64,000 bases of DNA from the NCBI GenBank assembly GCA_023846275.1, contig CM043865.1, forward strand, positions 31,882,412 through 31,946,411, written 5' to 3'. Of the stretch, positions 51,451-64,000 are shown piece after piece (positions within the stretch are counted from its first letter, which is position 1; each line of letters begins with the position of its first letter). The notes beneath the pieces are model-generated. The model was not told the origin of the DNA. It did no database searches and saw only the letters and a program-made list of their open reading frames with translations. This DNA comes from Vanilla planifolia (Eukaryota > Streptophyta > Magnoliopsida > Asparagales > Orchidaceae). The position numbers and the translations under genes were made by a program.

Positions 51451-53745
51451 ATTATACTTAGAAACACCCAAATAACAACACAAAATATCGTAGCTCAAGA
51501 ATCAAGTTGAACTTTATATTTTCCCTTGGGAGAGATTTCACCTAATAGTTTTCTCATAATTTCACCACTAACTCTCTTAGTCAGAAAATGAATGGATGTT
51601 CAATAATATAATATATTCCTAAATTAGTCAATTTTAAGAATAAATATATTATATTTTTTCAATAAATATAAACTCGCCCTTGAACAAAGTTGGTCTATGT
51701 GATGACACTCCCTCAGATAAGACTGCATTATCCTAAACACATAAAAGTGACATAAAAATCTTATCTTAAAAATTTCATTCTTTTGATAAAAATCTTATTG
51801 TAATATCACTTGATATGAATATTATTTCAAACAAATCTTTGTTATTTCAAAAAAAATTAATTAAATAAAAATATTATGCTTAATAATAAAAGTTTTATTG
51901 TAAGAATATTGTTTGATAAAATGAAAAGAAAAAAATTACATAATAAAAAAACAAGAGAAGTACAAAGATTTTTAAGTAGCTAATCCAAAACCTGTGTTTA
52001 TATCTACCCTCAATCACCTAATTGAGATTCCATTAATCAATTCCTTTTGTCAAAACTAATAAGGGTAAACATAATATAATTCAATGCTCCAATGAGACAC
52101 AAAAAATTATAAAAATTTTGACTATAAAAAAATGTGAAAGCTTTATAAGAATAACACATACAAAGCTTCTATACCTTTGAATTCTTCAAACAAGAGTGAC
52201 GCAACAACTATAGATGTAAATTTTATCAAATGGTGCAAAATGGATGAAGAGATGAGTCGTAGAAACAAGAAATGATAAAAAAAACCCACAGCTCTCTCAA
52301 GCACATATGCTCTTGATTTTGACTATTCATGAATATTTTTTTTGAATTTTTTTAGTTGATTGATCTATCCTAAATATTGTTAAATGACCTCTATTTATAA
52401 TCCATGTAAAAATATGCCCAAATAACCATTGCAATGACTAAAATTAGCTTTTCCAAAAAGGTAGCCTCTACTATAAATGAAGATGAAGAAAAAGATGCAA
52501 CAATAGTCTGATTTTATCAAATAATGGATGGTTGGATTAAAACCACCCATATTTACCATTTTCATAAATCTAAATCATCATATCATTCTTATTGAATGGA
52601 TGGTTGGATGAGGCACAACACTGTTCATCTAGTTGGAAGAGACCATAGCTGTTTGAATGCAAATTCATGTGATCAAATGGAGCAGGTTATCTTTTGTGAA
52701 GCTAAAGATGCATCACCATAACAATGAGTGCTTTGATCCCACATCACAAAAAGATAATTGACTTTGCTATTCTTAAGTAGTTTTGCATATGTATGTTTTT
52801 AATCGATATTCATGTGCGTCAACTTATACATTTGACTCAATCCATACTTAATCTTTGGGTACAACAACAGTATAAAACATCTCGATATGGTTAAGGTAAG
52901 TTCATTAGTGATACCTTGACTCGATTTAACTTAAGTCTGTAAAACTATACCCTAACTAAGACTTGGGCTTGATCTAACTTGGTTTCAACTAGTATGCTAA
53001 CTTGTGGCTCCCTAAGGACCAATGCTCATTGCTTCAAGCCAGTTGGCTCGAGCCTTTGGGCTTAGTCAAGGGTTGGGTGCTTAGACAAATTTTTTTATTA
53101 AAACATTTTTGTATAAAAATTAAAATTTAAATTACTTAATTTTTTAAATCTAATATAACACACCTAATGCATACTATATATCGCCAAAAATCAACTAAAA
53201 ATGCATGAATCATGATTATGATCCTAAGTACTACAATTATAAAGAAAAAAATATTTAATATGCTAAGAATATAGATGATTAAGATTGTAAGTTCTTTGTG
53301 GATTAGCCACTCTATAAAGAGTTTAGTCCGTGGCTCCAAAATTAGTAAGTTAAGTCTTCAATCTTCATCTATTACAGATGCTATAGTCCTTGTTCAAATA
53401 AACCAAACCCTTGGTTTTTTGATGCTATAGTCATTTTTCCACTATAAACTACTCCTTATTCCATTAATGATATTTTTATGTACTTTATTAATTTAAAAAT
53501 TTTTATATCAATTCTATTTGATTATGAAGAATTCCATTTTTTTTATTACATAGCATATGTGTGACATTTTATCTAAGAAATTACCACATCTAAAAAATAC
53601 TATATATTAGTTGAATTATTTAATGATAAAGAAATTAGAATTAAGTAGTGCATTTAAGAGTATATAAAAATTAAATGAAAAGAATTTTGTGTTGCACATA
53701 TAATATTATACTTAATAGAGTTTGATATCATTTTAAGAAAAAACT
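51451..53745. other. Intergenic DNA, no gene recognised
   Basis: The base composition is slightly less AT-rich between 51960 and 53080, with phrases such as GGCTCGAGCCTTTGGGCTTAG near 53048 that suggest non-coding transposon sequence. No terminal repeats or protein motifs support a name. Confidence 0.4.
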
Positions 53746-54354
53746 AATTAGTTTAACATCAAGTAGAGATAATTGTGTAAAGAAAGAAGTGAAATTAAGA
53801 ACCCTAGAGTAAGAAGAAATAGTTTACTATGGAAAAAGTTAATTTTTTTTATATCTATACTGAAGGCACAAAAGTTGTTATCTAAAGAAAGTGAAGGGTT
53901 CTTATTATCTATACTTGAATTGGTTAAAACTTTGAAAAGAGTCAAGATTTTCCAATGGTATATGAATAATTGAACTTGCTTTTATAAGAATTATGGAGAC
54001 TTCTTCTTAAGAGAGAAATTGAATTTAAAATTTAATTGTTTATGGAGTTAAGTCTATATCTAAAGTTTCATATAAAATAACACTTATAGAATTATAAGTA
54101 AAAGTTTAAATATAAATGTTATTAGATAAGAGTTTTATTAGACCTAATATATCTTAATAAGATACCTATTTTATTTATAAAGAAAGATAAAAACAAAAGA
54201 ATCTGAATTAATTATAAAAAAATGAATAAGATTATCATTAAAAATAAGTATCTTCTACAAAGAATAAATGATTTGTTTCATTAATTATAAGATTGACATT
54301 ATTTTTTAAGATAAATCTGAGATCAAGCTATCATTAGTTATAAGTAAAAGAAGA

Positions 54355-54466
<112 letters not shown>

Positions 54467-56792
54467 GCTTTCAAAACTAGATATGAATATTATGAATTTT
54501 TTAGTATTATCATTTGGGTTAACTAATGTACATGTTGTATTCATAGATTTGATGAATAGTATTTAAAATATATGTTAAACAATTTATGATTGTATCTATT
54601 GATGATATTCTAATATATTTAAAGAATATTGAGAATCATATCAATATTAACATAGTATATTACAAACACTAAGAAAACATCAACTAAATGCTAAATTCCT
54701 AAAATATAAAATTTTGTTATTCTAAGTGGTGTTTTTTTTGGAAATGATGTTAATTTAGAAGGAATTATAATAGATCTTCAAAAGATTTCAATTCATGTAA
54801 ATTTGCCTCAAATACAAATGTGTTTAAATTTAAGGGATTTTTGGGATTTATAAGCTAGTATAGAAAATTTGTAAAAGGATTTCTCATATCACTTCTCTTT
54901 TAACAAGTCTGACTCAAAAAAGTAGTGAATTTTGAATATGATTCTTCTTGTGATGAAGGTTTTAGAAATGGAAAAAAATTGTATCAACCCTAGTCTTAAT
55001 TTTACAAGGACATATGGCTATCAAATTTATTATGATGCTTTTTTCAAGAATAGTTCGTGTTGATGATATAATTTAAAAAAGTAATAACTTAAGTCTCTAG
55101 ATAATTGAAACCTCATAAAAAGAACTACTAAATGTATGACCTAAAGTTGATAGCTATTATGTTTCTCTTGAAAATCTAGTGACATTATCTTTATATAATA
55201 ATTTTCCAAATATTAGCTAATCATCAAAGTTTTAAATATATTTTCATTCAAAAGGAACTCAATCGAAGATAAAGAAGATGGTTAGAATTTATTAAAGATA
55301 TTATTTTAGAAATAATTTAGCATCTTAGAAGAGCAAATATAATTATTGTGCATTACACAAGAAATGTAGACCATATATGACCTAACTAGATATAGTCCTT
55401 TAAAAAAGATCAATTTTAAGATAAGATATTTTAAACTAAATAAAAAAAATTAAAGATGGTTAAGTATCCATTCATAGTTGGATTGTGCTTTGTATTGTTT
55501 ATGGCCTTATGTGATTTATTACTTTGGAGCATCTTTATTTATTAGGGAGGGATTTGATCAAGCTCCAAGTTATTTAATGTGAAGTGTTGGTTATATCTAA
55601 ACTATAAGAAAACTATATTCTAATAAGATTCTCAACCTAGCTATAACAAAGCTTAAAATTTTATTGTAATAGTTCGATCTATTAGATTATTAAAGGGAAG
55701 CAACAAAAGCTTAAAATTTTATTGCAACCTTTGACTAATATTAAGTGAAAATGAGGCATTCTTGTGGATTTTATAATTAGATTGCTTAGATCACATATAG
55801 GATATGATTATATATGGATTATAATTAATAGGTTAACTAAATCTTCACACTTATTAGTAGTGAGAGTAGCATATTTAATAAAAGGATTTGCAAACATTTA
55901 TATGCAATAAGTTGGAAGATTGCATGGGATACTACAAATAATTAGTCTGATAATGATCTCAAATTTATATCACATTTTTGGAAGAATATGCATCTAGCTC
56001 TTAGTACTCAATTGAAGTTTAATATAGTGTTTCACTTTCAAATAGATAACCAAACTAAAAGAACAATCAAAGTTTTTTAAGACTTATGGGGGTTGTATAT
56101 TCCAGAATTTGGAGAAGATTTGTAAAATTATTTTATCTTTAGTAGAATTTAAATATAATAATAGATATCAGACTAGTATTAGAATAACTCCTTGTAAAAC
56201 TCTATTTAGAAAGAAATGTCAATCTTCTTCATTCTAGTTTGAGGGTAAAGAAAAATAATTAATTAAGTCTAATTTTATTGATGAGGTAATCAAGAAAGTA
56301 AAGTTGACAAAAGAAAGAATGCAAACTACACAAGATAGATAAGCAAATACTTTGATATTAAGAATAAAAATGTTGAATTATAGGAAAAAGAGCATGTATT
56401 ATTAAAAATTAGTTCTTTAAAAGGTTATTAGATTCGATATAGAAGAAAAATTGAAACCCAAGTATATCATTCTATTTTAGATTAGGAAAAATAGTATGCA
56501 AAGTAGCATATATAATAGTTTTACCAATATAGTTGGCTAGAATTCATGATATTTTGTTATATATCTTTATTGAGAAAGTATATCACTAATTCCTTGCATA
56601 TCAATAGATATTATGCATAAGAAATGAAAATTTACTAGATATAAGAAAGGATATAGTTTTAAGTAACAAATCAATTATTATGATTAAAGTGCTATAAAAA
56701 ATTTTAAGTAAACTAAAAGAAACATAGAAAGTGGAAAAAACTATGAAAGCTCAACATAGAGATTTCTTTTAAAATTTGGGCAAAAATGTTAT

Positions 56793-56806
56793 GGAGGAGA
56801 GGAGAG
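56793..56806 (+). other. Polypurine tract of the 54-57 kb gypsy fossil
   Basis: GGAGGAGAGGAGAG immediately before TGTCATGTC is the expected plus-strand primer arrangement at the 3' LTR boundary. It fixes the element's orientation independently of the protein matches. Confidence 0.65.
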
Positions 56807-57105
56807 TGTCATGTCTTGAGATTTTTTATTTTTATAAAATATATATAAATAAGAAACTCGTGTATGAGTTTGATAATGTTTGTATTTAGTGTAATTAAAT
56901 GAGTATTTTGAGAATATAGTACAGCATAATAAAATAATAATCTTTTGATAATAGCTTAAAAATTATGCCAATTTATAAAGCAATTAAAAATATGGAATTG
57001 AGCATATAATTAGATTAAGCATAATGCAAGAAATTTAATGATGCTTCTCATATGAGTTTTGAAACTCTATTCAATTTATTATGAATTTAAAAAATTAAGA
57101 AATAA

Positions 57106-57106
<1 letters not shown>

Positions 57107-57153
<47 letters not shown>
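57107..57153. repeat. (AAT)n microsatellite
   Basis: A perfect AAT trinucleotide run of about 47 bp, within the presumed 3' LTR region of the gypsy fossil. Confidence 0.95.
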
Positions 57154-57310
57154 TTTTTAAAGTAAAGGAGTTGGGATTTTCTATAAATAGTAAGGATAAA
57201 ATGGTAATTGCATGGCTTACCACATTTGGCAAGTGGATAAGCATAATAAGGCCATTTGGAGTCAAAGGGAATTAGAAGAAGAAGAAAAATAAAAGAAAAG
57301 TTTCAAGGAT

Positions 57311-59055
57311 GCATGTCATATCTCACCTGACATAAATCAACATAATCTAATAAATTACATTCAAAATATAAATTTATCATGTTATCAAAACTCACAATAA
57401 GAACACACTATTAAAAATGAGTGATTGTAAAAAATCACAATAATATTGAAACATCTTGACAAAAATAACAATACATAATAAAATAACTATAATATTACAT
57501 GGAAGTTTGAAAACCAATACTAATTTAAAATTTTGAAATAAGATATAAATATCCTCACAAACATGTAATATTTGGCAACCACTCACCTTTGATATAGGAA
57601 TTTGGTGCCACGACATCAGTTTTTTTCTCTTTTCTTTTAACATTTTCAAAATATGTAAAAATCATTTATTACTTTTTATTAAAAAATTATAGTAGAAGCA
57701 AATATTTGCCCTTTTAAAATAAACTAACAAAAACATATTTAATAATAAAATGGAAGCATAAATTTGTTTTTGCATTTGACTTTATAAATGCATGTGCATA
57801 TAATATCAATAGCTACAATTCTTTTACATATCCTTTTTGTTCAAATAAAATAAATATAAAAATTACAAATCTAGTAATAATTATAGTATTGTTTTTATAT
57901 CATCATTTGTTAGCTTTCACTTCATCCCAATAGTCTCATGTGATGTCCACTTTTGACCTAAAAATATAAAACAAAAATAGACATAAGCCAACTAACACTA
58001 ACGTGGTGGCAAATATTTGTGCATATATGTTAAGTACTATAATCTTTAGATAAACATATGCAAGTTTTATTTGCAAAAATATAACATAAATAAAAAATAT
58101 GAGTATTTAAAAAAATAAAATAATAATACATATTTAACTTTTATAGACATAAATCTTTTATATCTTTACACAATTTAATTTAATTTTATTTTTTTATCTC
58201 TTTAGAGATTTGTCTTAAAGAAATATCATTTTTAGTTAATAAATTAGGCAAATTTAGGAACATATTATTTTATACTTAAATAACCCAAGTAAAGGATGTT
58301 TTTGCTCATATCTAAAATATGTTATTCTAACATAGCATTTGTCACTTTAGATAATCTCAAGTTAATTATATGTTATATATGTTTTTGCTCATGCTTTTTT
58401 GTACACATGCTTTTTTCTATCTTTTAAAATTGAATAATGGTCTCATCAATGCTCAAATCTTAATTCCTTCGATTACTACAACACTTAAGACTATGTTCAT
58501 ATGTTTGCTTTTGTCTCTTACACAAGTCCTCTCTAATTTGCTTAAGAACATCTTCATTTGCTCTTTTTATTTTTTTAATAATTATGACCAAGTGTTGCAC
58601 CTCTCACATTTTTCAAAAAAAAAACTCTCTAAGTCATAGCCAATCTTTTATTTATATTTGTTCTCGTGATATTTCAAATGCTTAGCCCTTCAAATGTCTC
58701 TAACAATTATATCCCTTCATATGAATTTCTTTTGAGTTTTAATTTATGTTCAATTTCTACTAATCATACATGAATGATCCATATATTCATACAATATGTT
58801 TTTCAAATCTTACATAGACCTACAATAATTTCTTTATATTATACTAATATTATTTCACTATTATATTAGTAGATATTGTTATTCCTCTTATATCATACTA
58901 ACGATTTTTGTTTACAATATTAATCATAATCTTATTGTATTATACGTTAAAAATTATAATATTATATGACACTCTTCAATTGATTATTTGTGCGCACTAT
59001 TATTACATCATACAGTATAATATTATTTGTATCACTTGTATGATCCAAACCCTAT
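57311..59055. other. AT-rich intergenic DNA, nothing recognisable
   Basis: No gene, RNA or defined transposon is visible. The open frames at 57392-57649 (-) and 58370-58639 (+) encode Phe/Leu/Ile-rich strings expected from AT-rich random sequence. Confidence 0.5.
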
Positions 59056-59059
59056 AATT

Positions 59060-59900
59060 ATTACCAAGTTAAAATCAATGCCGGTCATATACGTGATGTT
59101 ATTATATCCTAATCATACTAGCATGATCACTTTATCATTTTGTATGATCATTTTAGGATATCTTTTCGTAGACTATTTCATACTGAACCACTTCATTTTC
59201 TTATCATTTAATGATATTGTATAATCATTTTTATAGTAATGTATGATTAATATTTATTTGGTCCTCACACATTATTATATTGATACCTATAAGACCATGT
59301 GTTGAGCTCTACACTCTATAGTATTATACATTTAAGTCCTTTATACTATATAATGATATATTGTATATTGATTATTTACTCTTATGTATTAACGATCTAA
59401 CAAGATATCATAATCATGTTATATGATTATCAACTCACATTTATGATCATTTGTGTTTGTCTTATATTCATTCTCTCTCTTTCTAAATTATTCCATATAA
59501 TAATCTATGATTATACTATATAATCAACCCTTCTTAAGACTTATCGAACAACTACGACCTATAGTCGATCATGTACTATCGTACTCTTACATTAACGTAG
59601 TCATACTTATACGATTCCATTCTATCTTATACATGTATTCACCTAATTGATTCTCTCATAAGATCATATCATATAATATTATGATATTATATTATATAAT
59701 ATTTTAAAAATATTAAAATATTGTTTAAAATTTTAAAAAATTTATAAAAATTTTAAAAATATATTTAGAATAAAATAATTATTTATAACTCTTCTCTCTT
59801 TAAAATCATAAATTATTTCTCTTTTATTCTTCTTTTTAATATCTCATTATCAGAATTTATTAAAATTTCTCATCCCAATTTTTAAGATATTATATAATAT
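59060..59900. repeat. Right arm of the inverted non-coding repeat family
   Basis: The reverse complement of this block follows 2600-3440 in order from end to end. Anchors on this side are GAATTTATTAAAATTTC near 59852, CACCTAATTGATTCTCTC near 59640, ACTATATAATCAACCC near 59513, CATTCTCTCTCTTTC near 59469, AGACCATGTGTTGAGC near 59292 and TGAACCACTTCATTTTC near 59183. It is rich in ATCATACTA-type near-palindromes and has no coding content. Confidence 0.65.
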
Positions 59901-60089
59901 CACTCACTCGTAGTGCCCATGATACACAAGAGTGAAGTATCTCATCATCATAAGTCTCATCCCTTAGTAACAAAATCTTGTGCTAAAGAAGAATGAAGAG
60001 CTTAGAATGAATGTTAGACCCTCATCTTTGAGTGCCTGCAACACCCTGTGAATGAACTATCTCATTATTACTATGTCAAAGCCTCGAAA

Positions 60090-61130
60090 TGTCATGACCC
60101 AATCTCTAAGCACTATGATACTATAGGTGATTTATATCATATATATCATATCTATCAGATTATTATCTGATATGATCATCATATTCTTTCCTAAGTTATA
60201 ATAACCTCTTTTTTTTCTTTACTTACCTAACAACTCTATGAAACTTCTTTCATTACTTTTTCTTTCTTTTTATTAATACACCATATTTTTTACAAACTTT
60301 ATATTAATTATTATTAATAATAATTTATTTTTTTTAGAAATACTTTCTAAAAGCTTTATTAATTTATCATAATAAACTACTCACTTATTCATTTATTATC
60401 ATCTCATCATACAATATGATTAATCTTATTGACTGTGTGATTAGGCTTTACTAAGGTTGAATCATTACATTACTTTGATCATACCAGTCTAATTTTCTAG
60501 TTGTGTAAATACGATCCATGATAGTCATTAGGTTAAATCAAGGACCAGATAGATGATCTATATTATATTTCAATAAGTAAGCATACAAGTTTAATTCTCA
60601 TTTTGTATTTGTTTAATTCATGCCTTATATTTCTACCATAACATTGTAGGGTACAATAACTAATAATATTTTGTATAATGCATGTCTAATGCTTTTTGAA
60701 TAGTTTAGAAACAATTGTACAAGGTCGATCTAATAATCATACTAGTATGATGACGTGATATCTCTAACAACTAATCATACTAGTCCAATTCATCTTTCAT
60801 ACTTATACAATTCGTAATAAATATGTATAATATCATAATCTCAAATGTAATCATTCAATAATAGCATCATACAAATATGATTCATGACTAATATATTATG
60901 TATTAGCCTATCAGTTTGATATGTGCATCTTACTAACATGATCCATATAATTAAGTGATTAAACAAATGATCACAGGTAAATAATATTGTGTTGATCATA
61001 TTATCCTATTTTGATTTGTATTAATATGATCCCTAATGACTATTTGATCAGATCAAGGATCAGGTACATGATTCTCATTTAGACATTTTGTAGCACAAAG
61101 TATTGTCCAATACTAAAATAGTATTAGTAC
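60090..61130. repeat. Degenerate repeat block, possibly LTR-like
   Basis: Two sub-blocks about 520 bases apart share a phrase of the form GATCC-TAATGA-TAT-T-ATCAAGGA-CAG-TA-ATGAT (near 60511 and 61029), so there is internal duplication. TGTCATGACCCAATCTC at 60093 resembles the start of many plant gypsy LTRs, but no partner, primer site or polypurine tract is seen nearby. Confidence 0.3.
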
Positions 61131-64000
61131 AATCTAAGTAAAAAACCCATAAATGCTTATGGTGAAGGCCTCTCACCAACTCTTATTGTAGGCTCATTAC
61201 AAACAATCTAAATGATTATCTAATAAGATCAATACAATTGGAATGGTTGTAGTCTTCAACCCTCATGACAACAGCCTTAAACTTGTAAGATCCACTTTTT
61301 TAATCATATAAACAACCAATACATGCTTTAAGGACAAAAGCTATGATTAGAACTTATGTTAAAATGCATTTTTCACAAGTTAGGGTTGAAAACTTATGTT
61401 TTCCTTAAGTTCTCCTCTTTCCTTTTTTATCTCACCAAAATGACATAAGAAATCACAACCAAAAAATTGAAAGGCTTTCCTTCACTCTCCAAACTCCTCA
61501 TTTCCCTGCTTTTATGGTTTGTCACTCACTTTTCAAATGCCACAACTAGTTTTCAAGGCAAGGGAGCAAGCTTATCCTCTTATTTAATAAGAGGATAAGT
61601 TAGCCATAGTTTATATAACACACTTGTTGTTTTTTCTTTTCATTGGAAATCTAGATCTCCAAAAAAAGCAAATTATAGTCTATCGATTCCTTATAATGAT
61701 ATCTTCACAATAAAATATTGAACCTAAGATCTAATTATCATCATCCAAGCATGCTTTTTAAGCAACTCACTAGATACACACATCAAATATGTGAATAAAA
61801 AATCTGGGAGAATAATTAAGGTAAATTTTGTGGGATATTACAAAGCTACGACTAATGGAAGGTTTGAGAAAAAAAATAAAGAAAATAAAGAAAATAAAGA
61901 AAAGGAGTTGTTGGTAGATGAAAAGAGAGAATAGGGGTTAACAATATCATAATTATAAGAGGAGATAAGAATAGTATAGCAAGAAAAGGAAATCAAAGCT
62001 ATAATTAGGGAAGCTACTAAATTTGAGAAGAGAATTGTTTTGAGCTATTACAATGAAATAGTTAATAAGGTGAGTTTCAATTAAAATATCTTATAACTCT
62101 TAAGAAATTTTGCATTATTTTTTTCTTGCAAGCTTTAGTTAACATGGTCATTTAAGAGAAATCTATTTTGGAATTTTAAGAGTTAAATTGGTATTTAAGT
62201 CAAAATTTATGAGAGATGATAATATTTAAGGTCTTTTGTTATAATTATTATTATAATATTATAAAGTTTTACTTTCAGTGTGTTGATGAAATCGATTTGA
62301 GAAAGAAAATAGAGAGATTTAGCTATTTCTTGCATCCATCTTGTGGGTTATGTATGATACCCAAATTTTTTATGTTTATATACATTGAGCAATAGATAAT
62401 ATGTCAAGTTTGAGTGTATTGTACATGGCACCTGGCACTTAAACATTGAGTTAATAAATAGTTTGTTATCATAAACATATGGTATGCTCTAGGTAATGTA
62501 TAATATATCAAAGTCATTTGTAAAAAAAATAAGAAATGAAAGATTTTTGAAATATTCAAGTATTTTCTAAACTAAATAAATGTCATTAAGGGAGAATAAG
62601 AGAAAATATATCATATGATTTTTAGAACATAATAAGTATTGAAAAGCATGATATTAACAAAAAGAGATCATACTGTAATAAAGTTTACTTGTTATCTCTT
62701 ATGTAAAAAATTAAAAGAAAAAAAATAATAAAATTAGAGTAATATCTAAAAACCTAAGTAGTTAAGTATTTTTAATAATTATGAAATTTTTTTAATTAAG
62801 CTTATTAGCATAACATTATTTATTTATGTATAAGTGTTTTAATATTCATTAGTTAATATAATATGATATATTATATAAACATATATGTTTACATTTAATT
62901 TTATATGATTTTTTCTATGAACTATAACTATCATCACTAAGAAAAGAGAAATTTGATGAAAATTAAAAGAAATAAAAAAAATAAATGATATAATAAATTA
63001 TATAAATCTTTTGTGTACATTGCCTGTGACAGTATTATGTTAGAATATGATATATGGTATGATTATGTACCATAATAACAAGAATAAGATTATATTTCTT
63101 TAAGATATTATCACATTATTATTACATATGATGAGTCATTAGCACAAGATATTAAGCTTGATTAGTTATTGACCAGTTATGAGATGACAATAATGATCTC
63201 TTTCTTTATTATCGTTAGTACTTTTGTATAGGGCATAATATATAGATATGACATGTTTGAGATATTTTCAATTATTCTTATACTTATGTAAGGCATGATG
63301 TACTAAAAATATAATATATAATTAAAATGATTGACTAGCTATGATATGTTTATAGTCTAAGATTTAGATTAATATGATAAAATATCATATAGAGATGAGA
63401 TGAGATAATAATCATTTGAAAAATCTAAGCTCAATTATTATAAAGAGTGATGTATGAGAGAAAGATAAAAAATAAATTAAATATAATTATAAAAAAAATA
63501 AATATTTATGTAAAAAAATAAAATATTTAATTTTACATATGTATAATATAGAGTATGTATTTATTATTTATTTATAATATATATGTTTATAAATATTATA
63601 AATATATCATATTTGTATTTATTATTATCTATTTTAAATAGAAATTCATCTATTGAGTCTTACAAAACTTATTTTTATTACTTACATTACAAGTCATATT
63701 ATAAGCACATAAAGAAAATATGAACAGAATGACATGTGAGTTAAGAGATTTGTAATTAAAAAATGTTTTGAGAGATATTGTATTATATATTTTTTTATAG
63801 TATAATTGGTATATTAATATTAAGATTTTGTTTAACAAGTATGCATATAATAATTTAAATATTATTTTATTTTATAAAAAATAGTTTTAAGTTTAACTTT
63901 ATTATCATTCTCTTATATATGTTAGATTTGTGTCATCTATGTTTTAAACCCAATTTGATATGTTTATATGTATTATTAGATAGAAATAACATGTAAAGAG
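61131..64000. other. AT-rich intergenic DNA to the window end
   Basis: No gene was found. A short AAATAAAG tandem (about 61873-61903) is present. From 62600 on the sequence again has the ATCATA/TATGAT-rich texture of the left end of the window. Short open frames here look like base-composition artefacts. Confidence 0.5.

Noticed and set aside
60093-60109. TGTCATGACCCAATCTC as the start of a gypsy LTR
   Set aside because: There is no polypurine tract before it, no partner copy and no internal coding region, so it was kept only as a weak remark.

Overview
This is nuclear DNA from a flowering plant. Evidence: two multi-exon genes with canonical GT/AG introns and close plant family matches, U/A-rich introns several kb long, many LTR-retrotransposon and LINE fossils, and a very AT-rich background full of microsatellites. 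No plastid, mitochondrial or bacterial features were seen. The species cannot be fixed from the sequence.

Layout. 1-10.3 kb: gene-poor, AT-rich, with degenerate non-coding repeats, including a 122-bp tandem triplet and one arm of an inverted repeat family. 10.34-15.36 kb (+): a complete 11-exon GT31 beta-1,3-galactosyltransferase gene (DUF4094 plus Galactosyl_T, 398 residues by my splice model). 15.4-17.05 kb: short intergenic gap. 17.08-48.96 kb (+): a complete 16-exon gene for an ATAD5/Elg1-type RFC-like AAA+ ATPase. Its core promoter has an overlapping TATA box and E2F site followed by a telo-box. Its introns are swollen by transposons: two LINE remnants in intron 1, an antisense Ty1/copia fossil in intron 5, and in intron 12 an antisense copia fossil that was itself entered by an antisense Ty3/gypsy element. 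49-64 kb: gene-free, with a copia gag scrap, a decayed Ty3/gypsy element, long (AT)n tracts, and the second arms of the repeat families seen at the left end.

The two genes have unrelated jobs. The first should work in Golgi glycan synthesis, most likely on type II arabinogalactans. The second should work in the nucleus, unloading PCNA after replication and protecting the genome. Their proximity may reflect old microsynteny: the Arabidopsis counterparts, as I recall them, are At1g77810 and At1g77620. I found no new molecular system here. The most informative observations are the E2F/telo-box promoter, the nested antisense retroelements inside a gene that still reads through, the unresolved exon 1/2 junction, and the inverted non-coding repeat families at the two ends.
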